From Scedosporium boydii (taxonomy: Eukaryota; Ascomycota; Sordariomycetes; Microascales; Microascaceae): a DNA stretch of 64,000 bases. The notes beneath the pieces were generated by a model. It had not been told where the DNA came from. It did no database searches and was given only the letters and a program-made list of their open reading frames with translations. This document shows positions 13,091 through 24,345 of the stretch, one piece after another; the stretch's first letter is position 1; each line of letters starts with the position of its first letter. A program made the translations under genes and the position numbers. The stretch is taken from contig NJFT01000082.1 in the NCBI GenBank assembly GCA_002221725.1, positions 1-64,000 on the forward strand, read 5' to 3'.

Positions 13091-16000
13091 TCAAACTTGG
13101 GGTACGCCAGCCCTCTCCCTGCCCAATGACTCGAACAATTGATCGGGAGGGATTCGGCGAATGCCGCTCGACCGGTCAATCATTGAGGTGGGAGCCGGGA
13201 TGTATCCCTCGCGTTTCTTTTGGAGCCGGTCAAGGAGGACACCGGCAAGCACGATGATCAGCATGAGACCCAGGGAGATGGCGAGGCCGATCAAGACGAC
13301 GAAAACGAGGGGCATATTACCACCTGTGTATCCTGCGTTAGCCGCCTGCAAGGGAGAGAAAAATAAAACAACAAAAAATGGGGGCGGATGGTGGGGGTTA
13401 AGAGGGGAATGAATTGGTTCGAACATACCTCCAGCGGTGAAGAAGTCCTGGTTCTGCGAGAATATCTTTGTGATAGATCCCGCAACGTTCCCGGAGTTGG
13501 TAGTTAGAGCGTAAGGTCGATAGGACTGGCCGTCAAAGACAACGGCAGATGCGGTCCCGAAATCTTGGAGGACCAGAGATCCGGTCAATACCAAGGATTG
13601 CCTGTTTGGAAGGATGTCGGTAGCGTCGTGGCGTTCCGTTAAGGAGAAGACTTGCATGCTCTTGACGACGGAGCCCGAGAGCAGACCCTGGGGCGCTGTA
13701 AGCCACTTAGACCCGTCGTGCTTCATCACGAAGATGGAGTTGTCATTGGCGTGACCCATAACCCAGAGCTGTGATCCATCACTAGATCCCATAGTCATCA
13801 CCTCAACGGGGCCAGGAAGGGTGTCCACGCCTGAATAACGATCCCAAGCCTGCGTTTGTGAGTTGTATATGGCAAGCGATGTGCTAACTGTGTCGTTGAC
13901 GGTCAGAGAACCACTCGCTACTAGAGTGGTGTCGCTTATCCAGATTAAGGAGTCGACGATCCCTTGAAGGTTAACGCCAGGCTGTTGCCATTGAGTTTGT
14001 TCAGCATTGAAAATGCAGACACCGGAGCAGGGGAGGGAGCCAGCTTGAGTAAAGGAGCCTCCGACGAACACCAATCCAGTCTTTGGTTGGATAGCGATGG
14101 ACGACACGGTTGCGTTGTCACCGCCTACCGCAGGGGGTTGCGCAGGGAACGACCTTGTGGCCAGGTTGTAGGCGACAAGGCCGTGAACCTTTCCGTTTTC
14201 AACCGTGCCAGTTACGGATCCGCCAGCGTAGAGGACATCGCCCCCGATAGCTACAGAGGTGAAAGTCGAGTTATCGTTGATGGCGGAGCCAAGGCCGCTG
14301 ATCTTGTTATTATCTGCACCATCAATGAGGACAAGATTCTTGATGGTCGAGCCATCGGAGGCAGTGGCAGAGAATCGACCGCCAAGAACAGTAACATTGC
14401 GGCCGCCCGACTCATAAAAGGCACCAGTCGTTACACCTGACACGCCTTCATCGGGCACAAGTGCACGGCGTCTGACCCTGGGCGACGAAGCCGTGGAATC
14501 CGACTGGGAGACGATTTTAACGGGGAACCGGTTCAGCTTGCCATCTGTAAGAGTAGCGGCGCCGCTTGCGCTGACTTGGGAGGATGATACGGAACCCGCA
14601 TATAGGGAGCCGCCTCCGGGAAGATTGAGGATCGAGGCCGTGAGGGCTCCACCATAAGCGGGAACAGACTGATCAAGGTTCTGGAGCCAATTGTTCTGAG
14701 AGGGAACCCAAACGGCAAGCCCGGAAACTTGGGTGGTCGGATTGCCGCTGAACGCGACACATTCAGTAAAGTCGCCCGTGAAGGCGACCACGGTTTCAGG
14801 TTTATTGGCTGTGAAATTAAGTTGCATGGCGACGACATGCTGAATTTCGCCGTTGACACCGGCGCCGAGGGCAGTCCAAGAGTTGCTCTCAGTGTCGAAA
14901 GCGGCGGCGTTGCCGAGATCTCGAACATTCTTGGCCGCATTAGAGAACCGTCCGCCGACATACAGCTTCTTATCCACCAGGAGCATCGAGTTAATCTTGC
15001 CGTCGAGACCGCCCTCGAGCGTAGCAACGCGATTGTCGGCAGTGTTGATTGAAACGACGTTCTTCGCATCCTGAGATGAAAGATCGCCTCCGACATAGAG
15101 CACATCCCCCGACGTGGCAAGAGAGGTAACAACAGAGCCGCCCGAGAAGCCGGAGCCGAGTCTGTTAACGGCAGAAGTCTGGATATCAGAAAGCTGAACG
15201 CTGGTAGAGGCAGGGTCGTAGTCGAAGAGGCCATTTAGACCACCGGTCGAGTTAATCAAACTAAAGCCAACCCGCTGGGCTACGAATACCATCTCGTCCA
15301 GGTCCTGGCCAGCGAGAGGGGTAATGGTCACGCTGGGTCGGAAGGACGACGAAGTCGCATCAACGAAGCCAAAATAGATTTGGTCATACTTGTCGAAATT
15401 ATTCGTCTGGTAGAGTGAGGTAGAAAATGAGATTCGGTTGTTGCTCGACATAACGCCGGTGATGTTGACCTGGCCCCTGGAGGGACATGTGCCGTCGCCA
15501 ATACAGCCAGGTGTGTACATATTGACCGAGTAGTTTCCTGATTCCTTGATATCGGGGAAAAATACAATGGATGCAGAGTTCTCGGTGATGGGCGCAGAGA
15601 GGCGCGCTGTCAGGTACTTGGAGCTACTCTGTGCCGAAGGAGACTCTTCCCAAGGACCCGTAGCAGTCGCCGAGGATGCCGTGCCTAGGCCAGCGCAAGC
15701 AGGCTCATTGAACCTGTTGATTGCATAGGAATAGATATCGTCGCCGAATAGCTGGATGCCATTAAACCCAGCACCAGAGCCATAGAATTCGGAGATATCG
15801 ATCCTGAAACTATTCATTCCGACCGAGTTGACGAAGTGGAAATCTTGGAAGGGGACATCCGGGTCATTGCTCAAGGGACACTGGTTGGTGCAAGACGAGT
15901 TTTGGCCGGTGGCAGGGTCGATGTAAGTGAAGTTGAGGATCCCGTTGTCGGGAATGACCGTAAAGCGCCAAGTCTTCGTTCCGCGGCCACCTTGTCGAGT

Positions 16001-16915
16001 ATTCCACAGCCTGAGCTTAGTTGGGCGGAATCCGAAGTCAAAGTCGGCCTGCCAAAATCCCAGTGAATTATCGGCCAAAAGCCAAGTGTTTCCGGGACCG
16101 TCGACACCATCCGTCTTGCAGATGATGTTTCGTGGATCGCTGAAGCCGGCCGTCGTGGTGCTAAGCCCGGCACTGACCCGGGCCTCGGATATGTTGATGA
16201 CCTGCTCATCTGGGGTAGAGGGTGTGGTGGCATTGCCTATGCCGGTAAAAGATCCGCCAAAGACGATGTGGCCGTTCGAAGCCTTGGTAATTGAGGAGAC
16301 CGGTCCGTTGAAGCCAGTAAAGGGAAGGCTAATCCAGCCCTCGTCTTCGTTCCAGGCAATGGCATTCGTGGAGTCATCCGCCTTAAAGTTTCCTCCGATA
16401 TATACCCTGTCCGTGTCCTGGTCGCAAAGGAGGGCGTTCACCTGGCCTTCTAAACCATCCAACGGAGTTACTTCGCCGGTATCGGGATTATACCGCGCAA
16501 TGGCTTGAGACTTCTGCCCGTTGAGGCTGGTGAAGTTACCACCTATTATCACACCAGCAGCGTCACCATTGCTCCTCGTGAATGAGCACATAGTTCGGAT
16601 TGACGCGTCGGTCGAGACGAGAGAGGCGAAAGCGCTATTAGGTAGTTGTGTGAGAAGGGATTCGCTGCCATTTTTCGAGAAGGTATTTTCGCTCTGGCCT
16701 TCGAATTCGTAGAGGGAGATGCCAGTAAAATCACCAGCAACGCCTATCCGACCAAGGCGAGAGAAGTCGATATTCGATTGGGGAGCAGGATTGAGGTTGA
16801 TCGCGTGTGATAGAGAGGGCGCAAGCGCGGTGAGTGTGAGCAGCGTCTGTGAGAGAGAAAGTGAGGAGTTGGAGCGACGCGCCCTCCGAGAAGGGCGGCG
16901 CGGGGACGAGGTCAT
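13091..16915 (-). CDS. rax2: RAX2-like cortical cell-polarity membrane protein
   Basis: Large type I membrane protein resembling fungal Rax2, a cortical landmark that marks sites of polarised growth with partner Rax1/Bud proteins. The ORF is 1274 codons. Residues 1-40 hold a basic head followed by a hydrophobic signal segment. The long extracytoplasmic part has kelch-like repeats with recurrent GGNF/GGxF motifs and many N-glycosylation sequons. A single membrane helix lies near the C-terminus, followed by a short tail with the family-typical PAPTS and RIPPxxLFxSLG motifs. Just before the helix sits a probable intron at 13333-13428 (donor GTATGT, 96 nt). Because 96 is divisible by three and the intron contains no stop, the frame stays open either way; spliced length would be 1242 aa. 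A nearer, better acceptor at 13346 would shift the frame into an immediate TAA. The start at 16915 is the first ATG ahead of the signal segment. Confidence 0.9.
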   Translation of the reverse strand: MTSSPRRPSRRARRSNSSLSLSQTLLTLTALAPSLSHAINLNPAPQSNIDFSRLGRIGVAGDFTGISLYEFEGQSENTFSKNGSESLLTQLPNSAFASLVSTDASIRTMCSFTRSNGDAAGVIIGGNFTSLNGQKSQAIARYNPDTGEVTPLDGLEGQVNALLCDQDTDRVYIGGNFKADDSTNAIAWNEDEGWISLPFTGFNGPVSSITKASNGHIVFGGSFTGIGNATTPSTPDEQVINISEARVSAGLSTTTAGFSDPRNIICKTDGVDGPGNTWLLADNSLGFWQADFDFGFRPTKLRLWNTRQGGRGTKTWRFTVIPDNGILNFTYIDPATGQNSSCTNQCPLSNDPDVPFQDFHFVNSVGMNSFRIDISEFYGSGAGFNGIQLFGDDIYSYAINRFNEPACAGLGTASSATATGPWEESPSAQSSSKYLTARLSAPITENSASIVFFPDIKESGNYSVNMYTPGCIGDGTCPSRGQVNITGVMSSNNRISFSTSLYQTNNFDKYDQIYFGFVDATSSSFRPSVTITPLAGQDLDEMVFVAQRVGFSLINSTGGLNGLFDYDPASTSVQLSDIQTSAVNRLGSGFSGGSVVTSLATSGDVLYVGGDLSSQDAKNVVSINTADNRVATLEGGLDGKINSMLLVDKKLYVGGRFSNAAKNVRDLGNAAAFDTESNSWTALGAGVNGEIQHVVAMQLNFTANKPETVVAFTGDFTECVAFSGNPTTQVSGLAVWVPSQNNWLQNLDQSVPAYGGALTASILNLPGGGSLYAGSVSSSQVSASGAATLTDGKLNRFPVKIVSQSDSTASSPRVRRRALVPDEGVSGVTTGAFYESGGRNVTVLGGRFSATASDGSTIKNLVLIDGADNNKISGLGSAINDNSTFTSVAIGGDVLYAGGSVTGTVENGKVHGLVAYNLATRSFPAQPPAVGGDNATVSSIAIQPKTGLVFVGGSFTQAGSLPCSGVCIFNAEQTQWQQPGVNLQGIVDSLIWISDTTLVASGSLTVNDTVSTSLAIYNSQTQAWDRYSGVDTLPGPVEVMTMGSSDGSQLWVMGHANDNSIFVMKHDGSKWLTAPQGLLSGSVVKSMQVFSLTERHDATDILPNRQSLVLTGSLVLQDFGTASAVVFDGQSYRPYALTTNSGNVAGSITKIFSQNQDFFTAGGMFEPIHSPLNPHHPPPFFVVLFFSPLQAANAGYTGGNMPLVFVVLIGLAISLGLMLIIVLAGVLLDRLQKKREGYIPAPTSMIDRSSGIRRIPPDQLFESLGRERAGVPQV
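13333..13428 (-). other. Predicted in-frame intron of rax2
   Basis: Donor GTATGT at 13428, pyrimidine-rich 3' part, acceptor CAG ending at 13333. Removing 96 nt joins GGA-G to GA-TAC and keeps the downstream transmembrane helix in frame. The upstream CAG at 13346 is preceded by a longer pyrimidine tract, but its use gives GGC GGC TAA, ending the protein before the membrane helix. Confidence 0.6.
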
Positions 16916-16934
16916 TTTGTCGACCGCGATCTGA

Positions 16935-19900
16935 GAATATCGGCAGCTTGTGAGACCGGATTTTTAGTTCACCGAATCAACAATAAACAGGTCCTTTACA
17001 AATTCGCGATATGGACATCTGAAAGCATATGTCGCGGATGATGTTCACCGACTGCTCGTCATCGAAAATGTTGTGTGGATAGAAATGAATGGCGTCGATT
17101 CGTGTGGCTCGGCGATCGTAACGAGGTTTCGTGCGCGGCGGAGAAATTGCGGTCTCGAGTCGCGAAACGCAAAGGGAGTAGCGGAACGTAATCGATCGTC
17201 AAAGGAATTATCGTGCGAGAAGACTGGAGTGAGGCAGGGAATGGGGCGGTGACGAGTCGTGAAAGGAACGAAAGTCGCGGGCGGAAACAGGCAGGAATGA
17301 GAGTGGAGCCCAATAATCGGCTGTTCGTTGGGAATGTGGAAGGCGCAGAGGGTGCAAATGAATTATCGTGGTTCGTTCCTTCTCGTTCCTTCTCGTTCCT
17401 GGCACGTCTCGACACGTTGGGATAGAATTTGCCGTCGTAGAAAAAAAATTCGCCGGCTCGGGATCGTCAAGTCGAGAAATTGAGTTTGGATTGTATTGCG
17501 AGAGTGTTGAAGAGATGAGGTTTGGGAGATTAGAGTTTTGACGGTGTAAGGAACGAAACGGCGCTTGGGAGTTTGGGGGTCTTGCTCAGGAACCTGAAGA
17601 CTGAAGCGTTTTGGGTCAGTACATTGTTGTACGGGAATGTTCGGGCGTGGTGGAATGGTGTGAGAATGGTGCAACGGTGGATTGGTGGGCTTCCGGCATC
17701 AAATGAGATTGCACTTGCTCAGGTGCACGGAAACGTGGTACCACCAAGTACCAATTGGCCCCACGGATATTGACGTGGTGTGCCTGTGCAGTGGAGGGTT
17801 TGTGGTGCCAGGTGCCAACACGAGGCCTCACCTTTTCCGTGCCCGTTCCTGTCTCGGATCCTGTCGGTCGCGAAACGACAAAACACGGGGCCAACCTGGT
17901 TCGCTCAATTTCAGTTCAAACAAAACCAGGCGACACAGTTGCACTTGGCTTCAAATTGGCTCGGGCCTCTTGCACTCTTCTTGCACCTTACGTCAGATTG
18001 GCTTCAGAACCGGGGCAGGGGCCACGGAGAGAGCGAGAGCGAGGGAAATCATCAAGGCCACGGCATGGAAAAGGAAAAGAGATGGGATGGAACAGGACTA
18101 GGAATGCAAGGAATGGCAGCAATCATAAATGCCGGGAAAATGCACAAAGGGAAAGAAAAAAAAAGAGAGAGAAAAAAGGAATGTTAAGATGGAACGAAAA
18201 GGGCGGAGAGACACAGGTCAATGATGACAGCGTCGTCGATTGATTGATGTCTTCTCTCCAAGACAAATGTGCCCACTTACCCAATTTAATTGATCTCAAC
18301 TAGTAAGTGATCTGGCGTAAAAAGACCTAGCGGTCTAAGTGTGGCGTGTCTTCGATTGAGCCTTGGTGATGCTTGGCAGGGGATCTGAGATTCGCTCTGC
18401 CAATTTCAACCCGCCGATGGAACAACCAATGGATCCGCGCAGAGGTGGAGGTGGCCCGCCACAATCAAGACAGAAACCCGGCCGGATGTACTATTCCATC
18501 GATCATCCACACCCGGGATGTCCAGCTCGCCTATTTTATTTGAAAGCCGGGAATGGTGTCAAATCTTGACGAAGCCGGTCTGGTAGTCGGGAATGTGCTG
18601 TCCGTGAGGTGAAATATTCCCATCCAAGCACGGTTAGAATTTGCACCAGGTTGCTATCTTCGGAATCCAATCTTCTTCTTTTTCCACGCTCGAAATGTTA
18701 GGGTCCTGCCTAATGTCTAGGATTTTTTTTTTTCTTTTCCTATTTGAATCGGAATTTGGGTGATGGTGTGTGGCTTGGAATCAACGAATGTTTAAACCAC
18801 TGGGGTTCGACTTCTGGTTGGGAAAGTCTGGAAAAATGAATGCGTCGATGTGAATTTCGTGAGAGCGAATGTGTGGTATCGATATCTGGGTCGTCGATAT
18901 GATCGGAGCACGCGGGCCTTGGGTCCAAAAAAAAAAAGAGAGCAATTGAGCGAATCGAGTCGTAAGTCGAGGATTCAAACTGAGCAGAGTCAGTGCATGT
19001 CCAAAACGGACAGATCAGGGGTCTTGTCGACTCATGGAAGGACGAAGATCTCACCAAAAGGCGAAAGACAAGAGCGGTTGCTGCTAGCAGAGTCTGGTTA
19101 GAGAGCGACAAAGTGACACAAGTCTGTGTCTGGAAACGGAGTGATCCGGATGGATGCACAAGAGACACACCACCGGCGCTGCAACCAGCCGTCGAGGGGA
19201 CAGAAAAGAGCGACTGAAAAAGAAAGGAAGAGAAAATGCCCGAAAATGGACAAAGTGAATGAGTGTCGAACGCAATGGAAAAGAAAGAATGATGAGGAGC
19301 CCAATTCGGGGAGGGGGAGAATGTCGCTCGAGATCAAAAGAGAGATATAGGAAGGAAATGAGAGGATAGAGAGCGGGTAATGCTTCGTACGTGTGTGTGC
19401 GAAGTATCCCCTTGTTGGAGAGGCTATCCTGGTCGGTATCGTCCACCGTTGCGAGGCCGTGCAGTACTTCGTAGCCACTGCCAATTGATCAATGATACCT
19501 TAGTCGTAAACTAACCTTAGTGCTTCGTATGCTTCTCAGGAACAGCCAAAACCCCTGGTCCCCGCCATCGAGAATATGAATGTCGACGAGACCTTCTCCT
19601 TCTCGGCGTTGTTCGCACGCGGCTGGGGTTCCCGGCCAAAATCACCAATCGGGCCCCTTGTTGGACCTGGTCGTGCCTCCGATTCTCCACTGCCCTTGCA
19701 GCTTGCATCTGCAGTTTCCTTCCAAACGACCACAGTTTTGGTGGACAAACGCCGCCATGTTCCGATCTTGGACTCTTCTACGTTGATTTTGCCCATGCTC
19801 TGCATCAACCTACATAATTCTAGCAAAAATTTTCCCTCCCCTACAGCAATGGCGTCCTATGAAGTGTGCGATCGTGTCGTTTATGGAGCAGTACGCATGC

Positions 19901-22314
19901 ACCAACCACTTGTGCAGGCCGAACTGAACACTGAATAGGCCCTCGATGGACAGAGGCTGGCCTGGCCATGTGGGATTCAGGGGCTTCATGTTTCTCCTGA
20001 AAAGTAGCATTGGACATAACTCGGTTGTGCACAACGCAACATCAATTGATCCTTCATATAGACCACAAACTGCCTTGTACGAAGTCCACACCGAGGCCTT
20101 TTCACTCGTGCTTCGGCGTTGGTGGGCGACTTGATAATGCACCAGACTGATCTGGCATGCAAAGAGGTCAAATCGATTCATCTGGTTCATTATTACTTCG
20201 TAGATGTATGGAGGGATGCTGTAATCTTCATAAATGTTTCCCTGGCGACGCTTCATTGTCATACCTCCAAGTTTTTTGAAGTAATGCCGGGTCCCGTCAC
20301 TCAGAACCAACCATCGACAACCTTGGGTTCCGAACAACCCATCTTGAGAGGCTGGGCGGCGCAGCAAGACTCTACGAAGTCTCACTTACACAGAGACCAG
20401 CCCACAACGGTCGGTGACGGGAACAAGCCAGTCCTTGAGGTGGAAGACTGGTCTCACCACAGACAAATCTGGTCGCTCCATCTAGTTATAAAACGCCAGC
20501 GATAATGATGAGTCTGAGGCTGAGTGCGTTCAGTATGGTCCCTTGACATGTCTCGAGGTTCCAATTGAAGTGAGCAATGTCTCTCCTTTGCATTGTCAAC
20601 TCAGACGGGTTTCAGCGCGAGACTAATAACGACAGTTGACAAGTGTGACTGAATGAGTATAATCCCTCCACCACCGGCCTCTCTACTTCGTACATCTCGG
20701 TCGTCGTCGTCGTCATATCCGACACAGGAGTAGACAGTCGTCCAATCTCACCCGTCGCTCTAAAAACTATTGATTGCTGCACGTCTTGAATGATGATAAA
20801 CCCCCTCTTGGCATATATAAACGGCCGCCCCGCGATGCTACGAATTTCTAAGAGACAAGTGTTAGCCCCTGTCTCTGACCTACGAAATTTCTCTAAATGC
20901 CAGAAATCTCGCGGCTTGGGGAGTCTCTCGCACAGTCTCTTCCCCGGGCGATGTGGGCAGATCATACCTCCAGCACCAAGCCATGGGTCAGGTCTCTAGA
21001 GTGAGGCCTCAAATGCCGTTTTAAAAGGATTGCCGTCGTGTCTAACCTGTCAACTCTGAGCCCAGGTACCATACACGAGACATCCACCATCATGAACGGG
21101 CTACGAATTTCTTCTTGGGTTCCTTCTCGTAACAGACCAAGAAAACACAAATGTGGCGATGCCGCCATCACATAATGATTGATTCCCCTTCAATAGAATC
21201 TCCGAAATTGTTATCCCTGTATAGCAGTGCTATCAATAGTCCAGCTCTTGCGCTGCCAGCCCTTCCCGCACTCATCGCTCTGATCTACACTCCCCATAAT
21301 AGCATGAATGGTATAAACAAACTCCAGTTTCAACCCAAATCTCCGGTTCCGACGTATATGTCTTGCAGTCCCGCGCCCTTCCCCCATGTCTTTCGAACAT
21401 GGTAGGTCTCCATATTCTGATTGCCCGGTCCCAAGCCTCGAAAGGCTCCGACACGGCATTAAAACCAGACAAAAAGAAAGCGTGGGTGAAACTGAGCCGC
21501 GCCGTCTGTCTTCCAGCACCAGCCTACGGCAATAAACACATTACGAAATACCTGTGTAGATAGGATCAATACTACGATATCCCCCATAATCTTCCAGCTC
21601 AAGACACTACCTAAGACTTTTAATTACCTTGCTCCACGGGCCTGCGAGGGAATTTCCTTTCGACGGACATGCCGCATCATAGTACTACTGCTGTCTTAGC
21701 GAACGGGCCAAGTTGCCAGAGGCAGGGAACCTTAAGCACCCATAGCTCTCAATCGGAGGGAATATCCGGAAAAGGGTTTCGGCCAGACTCGCAAGTCTCA
21801 CGGGCGGAAGCTAGTATGGGTTCGGAGGCATTCTCGGTCAAGGTATCTTACTGGAGACTGGACCCGGTGTTGAGTGGACCGTGGGAGGATTCACCGATCC
21901 AGGGTAGCTGCACCCCAGGTTAAAAGCCTTCCCATTTTTTCCCGATGGCACTGCTTGAGAGTGGTAGTGAGCAACCGCCCTACTTCTCCGTTGAACCTCA
22001 CCATGAACCTCACCATGGCATGGGGCGAATGGGCAAAGGGCTCATCTTTGCAGACCCTCACTTAGAGCGCTGAGGACCTCTACATCATCACAGGGCCAAC
22101 AAAATCAAGAAGTGATCGGTAATGAGAAATGGGAGTAGGAGGTTCGTTTACTCATATCATTCATGCAAAGGAGCCTAGCTCTACTCCCGTAGGGAGGCGT
22201 AGAATAGTTTATAGCACCAGTAAGGCCATCCCCTCTTCCAGCTTATAAACTCATCCTGCCAATTTTGAACGCAACGGCCCCTAGTCTGCTCAGGTGATAA
22301 CGGATGGCCGTAAC
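16935..22314. other. Intergenic stretch between rax2 and arpc2
   Basis: The right part of 16.9-17.5 kb is expected to hold the rax2 promoter and 5' leader. The rest shows no recognisable protein. It has T-rich runs (18721-18736), CT-rich runs and several TACTTCGTA-type words (19386, 19464, 20195 and 20690 regions). A minus-strand candidate of two small exons around 20.8-21.2 kb is discussed among the findings but is not supported well enough to call. Confidence 0.5.
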
Positions 22315-23525
22315 TTAGCTTTGCACCTTGAACGTCCTACCGCTTGCCGTCTTTCTTTCCTTCTCCTCGTTGTCCGGCCTGGCTCTTCGCAGAACTGAGC
22401 CTTCATGTTAGTAGACGCCAAGCACACGGGGGGCCCGGGATAGCCTGCCATACCTTGGAGGAAATCGGCTGTTCGCTTCCTCATCCGCGAATGGATATAA
22501 GCCTTGGAAGCCTTGATATGGTAATGGAAGTAGTCGCGGAAAGTCTGGATATGCGAAATGACATCGGGCATACGCTGGGGAGTGAGGTGTCGTGGGAAAA
22601 GAACTGTAAATGAAGTTAGCACTGTCTGTAGGGTCCTCGAAACCCCAGGAAAGCCTACCAAAAGTGACATAGCCAATTTCTCCCGTGCCAGAGTTCGCAA
22701 CGCCGGGAACACCCTGTAACTCGAGGGGTGGATCGTTTCGGAAGAGCACCTGCGGAGCGTTCTGAATTGCTCTCCTCCGGGCGTCCACGAATTCCTGGAT
22801 AAAGACCTTTCCAAAGACTCGGTCCGTTTCTTCGCGGAAGACGGTGCTGAAGATTACCGTTACCCTGTCATGGCTCGCCTTGAGATATATCGCCTCCTCC
22901 TCGCGGTAGTGAATGGCCATGACCTCGCCGCCTTCTCGGACGCCCTGGGGTGCTTCCTCGGAGGTATATTTCGACGCTTCGTCTCTGAGTTGGTAGTATT
23001 CTTGGTACGCGAGTTCGAACGGGGCGGCCATTGCGTTGCGCTTCAGGAGAGCCATTTTCATGATGAGATCGTCGCGGGCCTCTATAGAGTTGGTTAGGAA
23101 GATGGGCATCGAAACTGAGAGAAATTGTCTTTTCAGGGGAGCTTGCCTTTTTCCGCTGGGAGGTTCTCCAGGTCAATCATTACGGAAAAGTCGAAGCCTG
23201 GCTCCGGCGCAATGACGTATTCACCATACTCCCGCTGCAGCACCTGTTCCGCTCCGTACTTTACCAAATCCTTGAAGCATCGTATCTGGATAGATACCAC
23301 TATCTTCGTCTTCGTCTCGGGTGTAGAGATATGGAAGAGAACGCCATCGAAATCCGACACAGTCTGGTCGATGGTCGCCGGGGGAGCCCTAGTTAAGGAG
23401 CTATGTCAGTTTCGGCCCCCTTCAAGAGTTGCCAAGGTGGGGGAGGAAGCCCGATAAACGAACCCCGAGAATCTCTCGGTGAGAATGGACTGGATTAACA
23501 CATTCTGGTAGTCTAAGAGAAGCAT
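22315..23525 (-). CDS. arc35: Arp2/3 complex subunit 2 (p34-Arc, ARPC2)
   Basis: Structural subunit of the Arp2/3 actin-nucleation complex; with ARPC4 it forms the core that contacts the mother filament. Five exons are inferred: 23525-23464, 23388-23147, 23081-22659, 22603-22454 and 22394-22315, giving 318 aa, the usual family length. Phases add up exactly. Recognisable blocks are the N-terminal [14 protein letters not shown] near residue 32, DLENLP near 95, [42 protein letters not shown], and the C-terminal [17 protein letters not shown] and TASGRTF. Introns are 75, 65, 55 and 59 nt. The second intron has a GC donor (AAAAG|GCAAGC) instead of GT, since no usable GT exists there. The first donor (GTTCGT) is also off-consensus. 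The start was chosen because the first exon matches the family N-terminus. Confidence 0.95.
23082..23146 (-). other. GC-AG intron in arpc2
   Basis: 65-nt intron with donor AG|GCAAGC and acceptor TATAG. The reading frame on either side (LENLPAEK / [10 protein letters not shown]) is continuous only when this GC donor is used. GC-AG introns are a known minority class spliced by the major spliceosome and normally show a strong AG|GCAAG donor, as here. Confidence 0.85.
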
Positions 23526-24345
23526 ATTGCCGTTTTATCTGCCGTCGATTTGTGCGGGTGGGAGAGGTGATTGATGAGTGTCGCGGCGATGTTGCTTGGA
23601 AGTCACCGAGTTCAGTAGTGGGGTTGCTTGACACGAGTCCCGCCTTCTGAAGCCAAGCTCCAACGAGGCAAGGTCCTGAGAAGAGTGATGATGGTATAAT
23701 CACGTGACTTCAACGTCGCCCAGCGCCTTGGATCCGAGACTTACAACTCTGAAGTTCGAGGACCTTGAAGGGCCCGGACTGACTCGAGACAATTATCTCC
23801 CAAGGAAAATGAACATTTCTATTTGCGATACGAAGCGCTTTCCTCTTCACACGTATCTTAGACTATAGTTCCCTAGCCGTTCCAAAATGAAGTCATACCC
23901 CATAGCGTTTTCAAAGGGCTCGAGACAAGCCTGACAAGGAAATCCGGCAAGACGAATCGAAAATAACTAACTAAAAGAACCAAGGGTTCAGGACGGGTAT
24001 CGAAGGGAAGAATATAAGACAAGGAATATTAACAAATACAACAATAAAACAAAGAACAACGGAATGTAAACGCGCCATGTCCGAAGAACTGCCAAACTTG
24101 CAGTCTTTTTCCATCCATGTACTCCGTGGGTTGGGTATTTGCTCGGGTATTCAAACCCCCCATCTATAAAGTTTTTCGCCTTGACCGCCTAGACGCCAAT
24201 GAAACTCTCTCCATGGTAACATACTCAGCTGGACTCAGCCAAACTCGAGGTCAAGCAGAAAGGAGAAGTCAAGACACCAGACAAAACAGCCTCGCCACCA
24301 CCAATCAGTATAGACCTCCATCTAAAGAAACCATTAGAAACTTCA
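23526..24345. other. Spacer between arpc2 start and the next gene's 3' end
   Basis: About 820 bp separating two minus-strand genes. It should contain the arpc2 promoter and the 3' untranslated region of the upstream-lying 889-aa gene. AT-rich around 23.9-24.1 kb. No further gene is seen. Confidence 0.6.

Noticed and set aside
19810..20385. 191-codon minus-strand open frame
   Set aside because: No motif, no codon-use resemblance to the supported genes, and overlapping open frames exist on the other strand.
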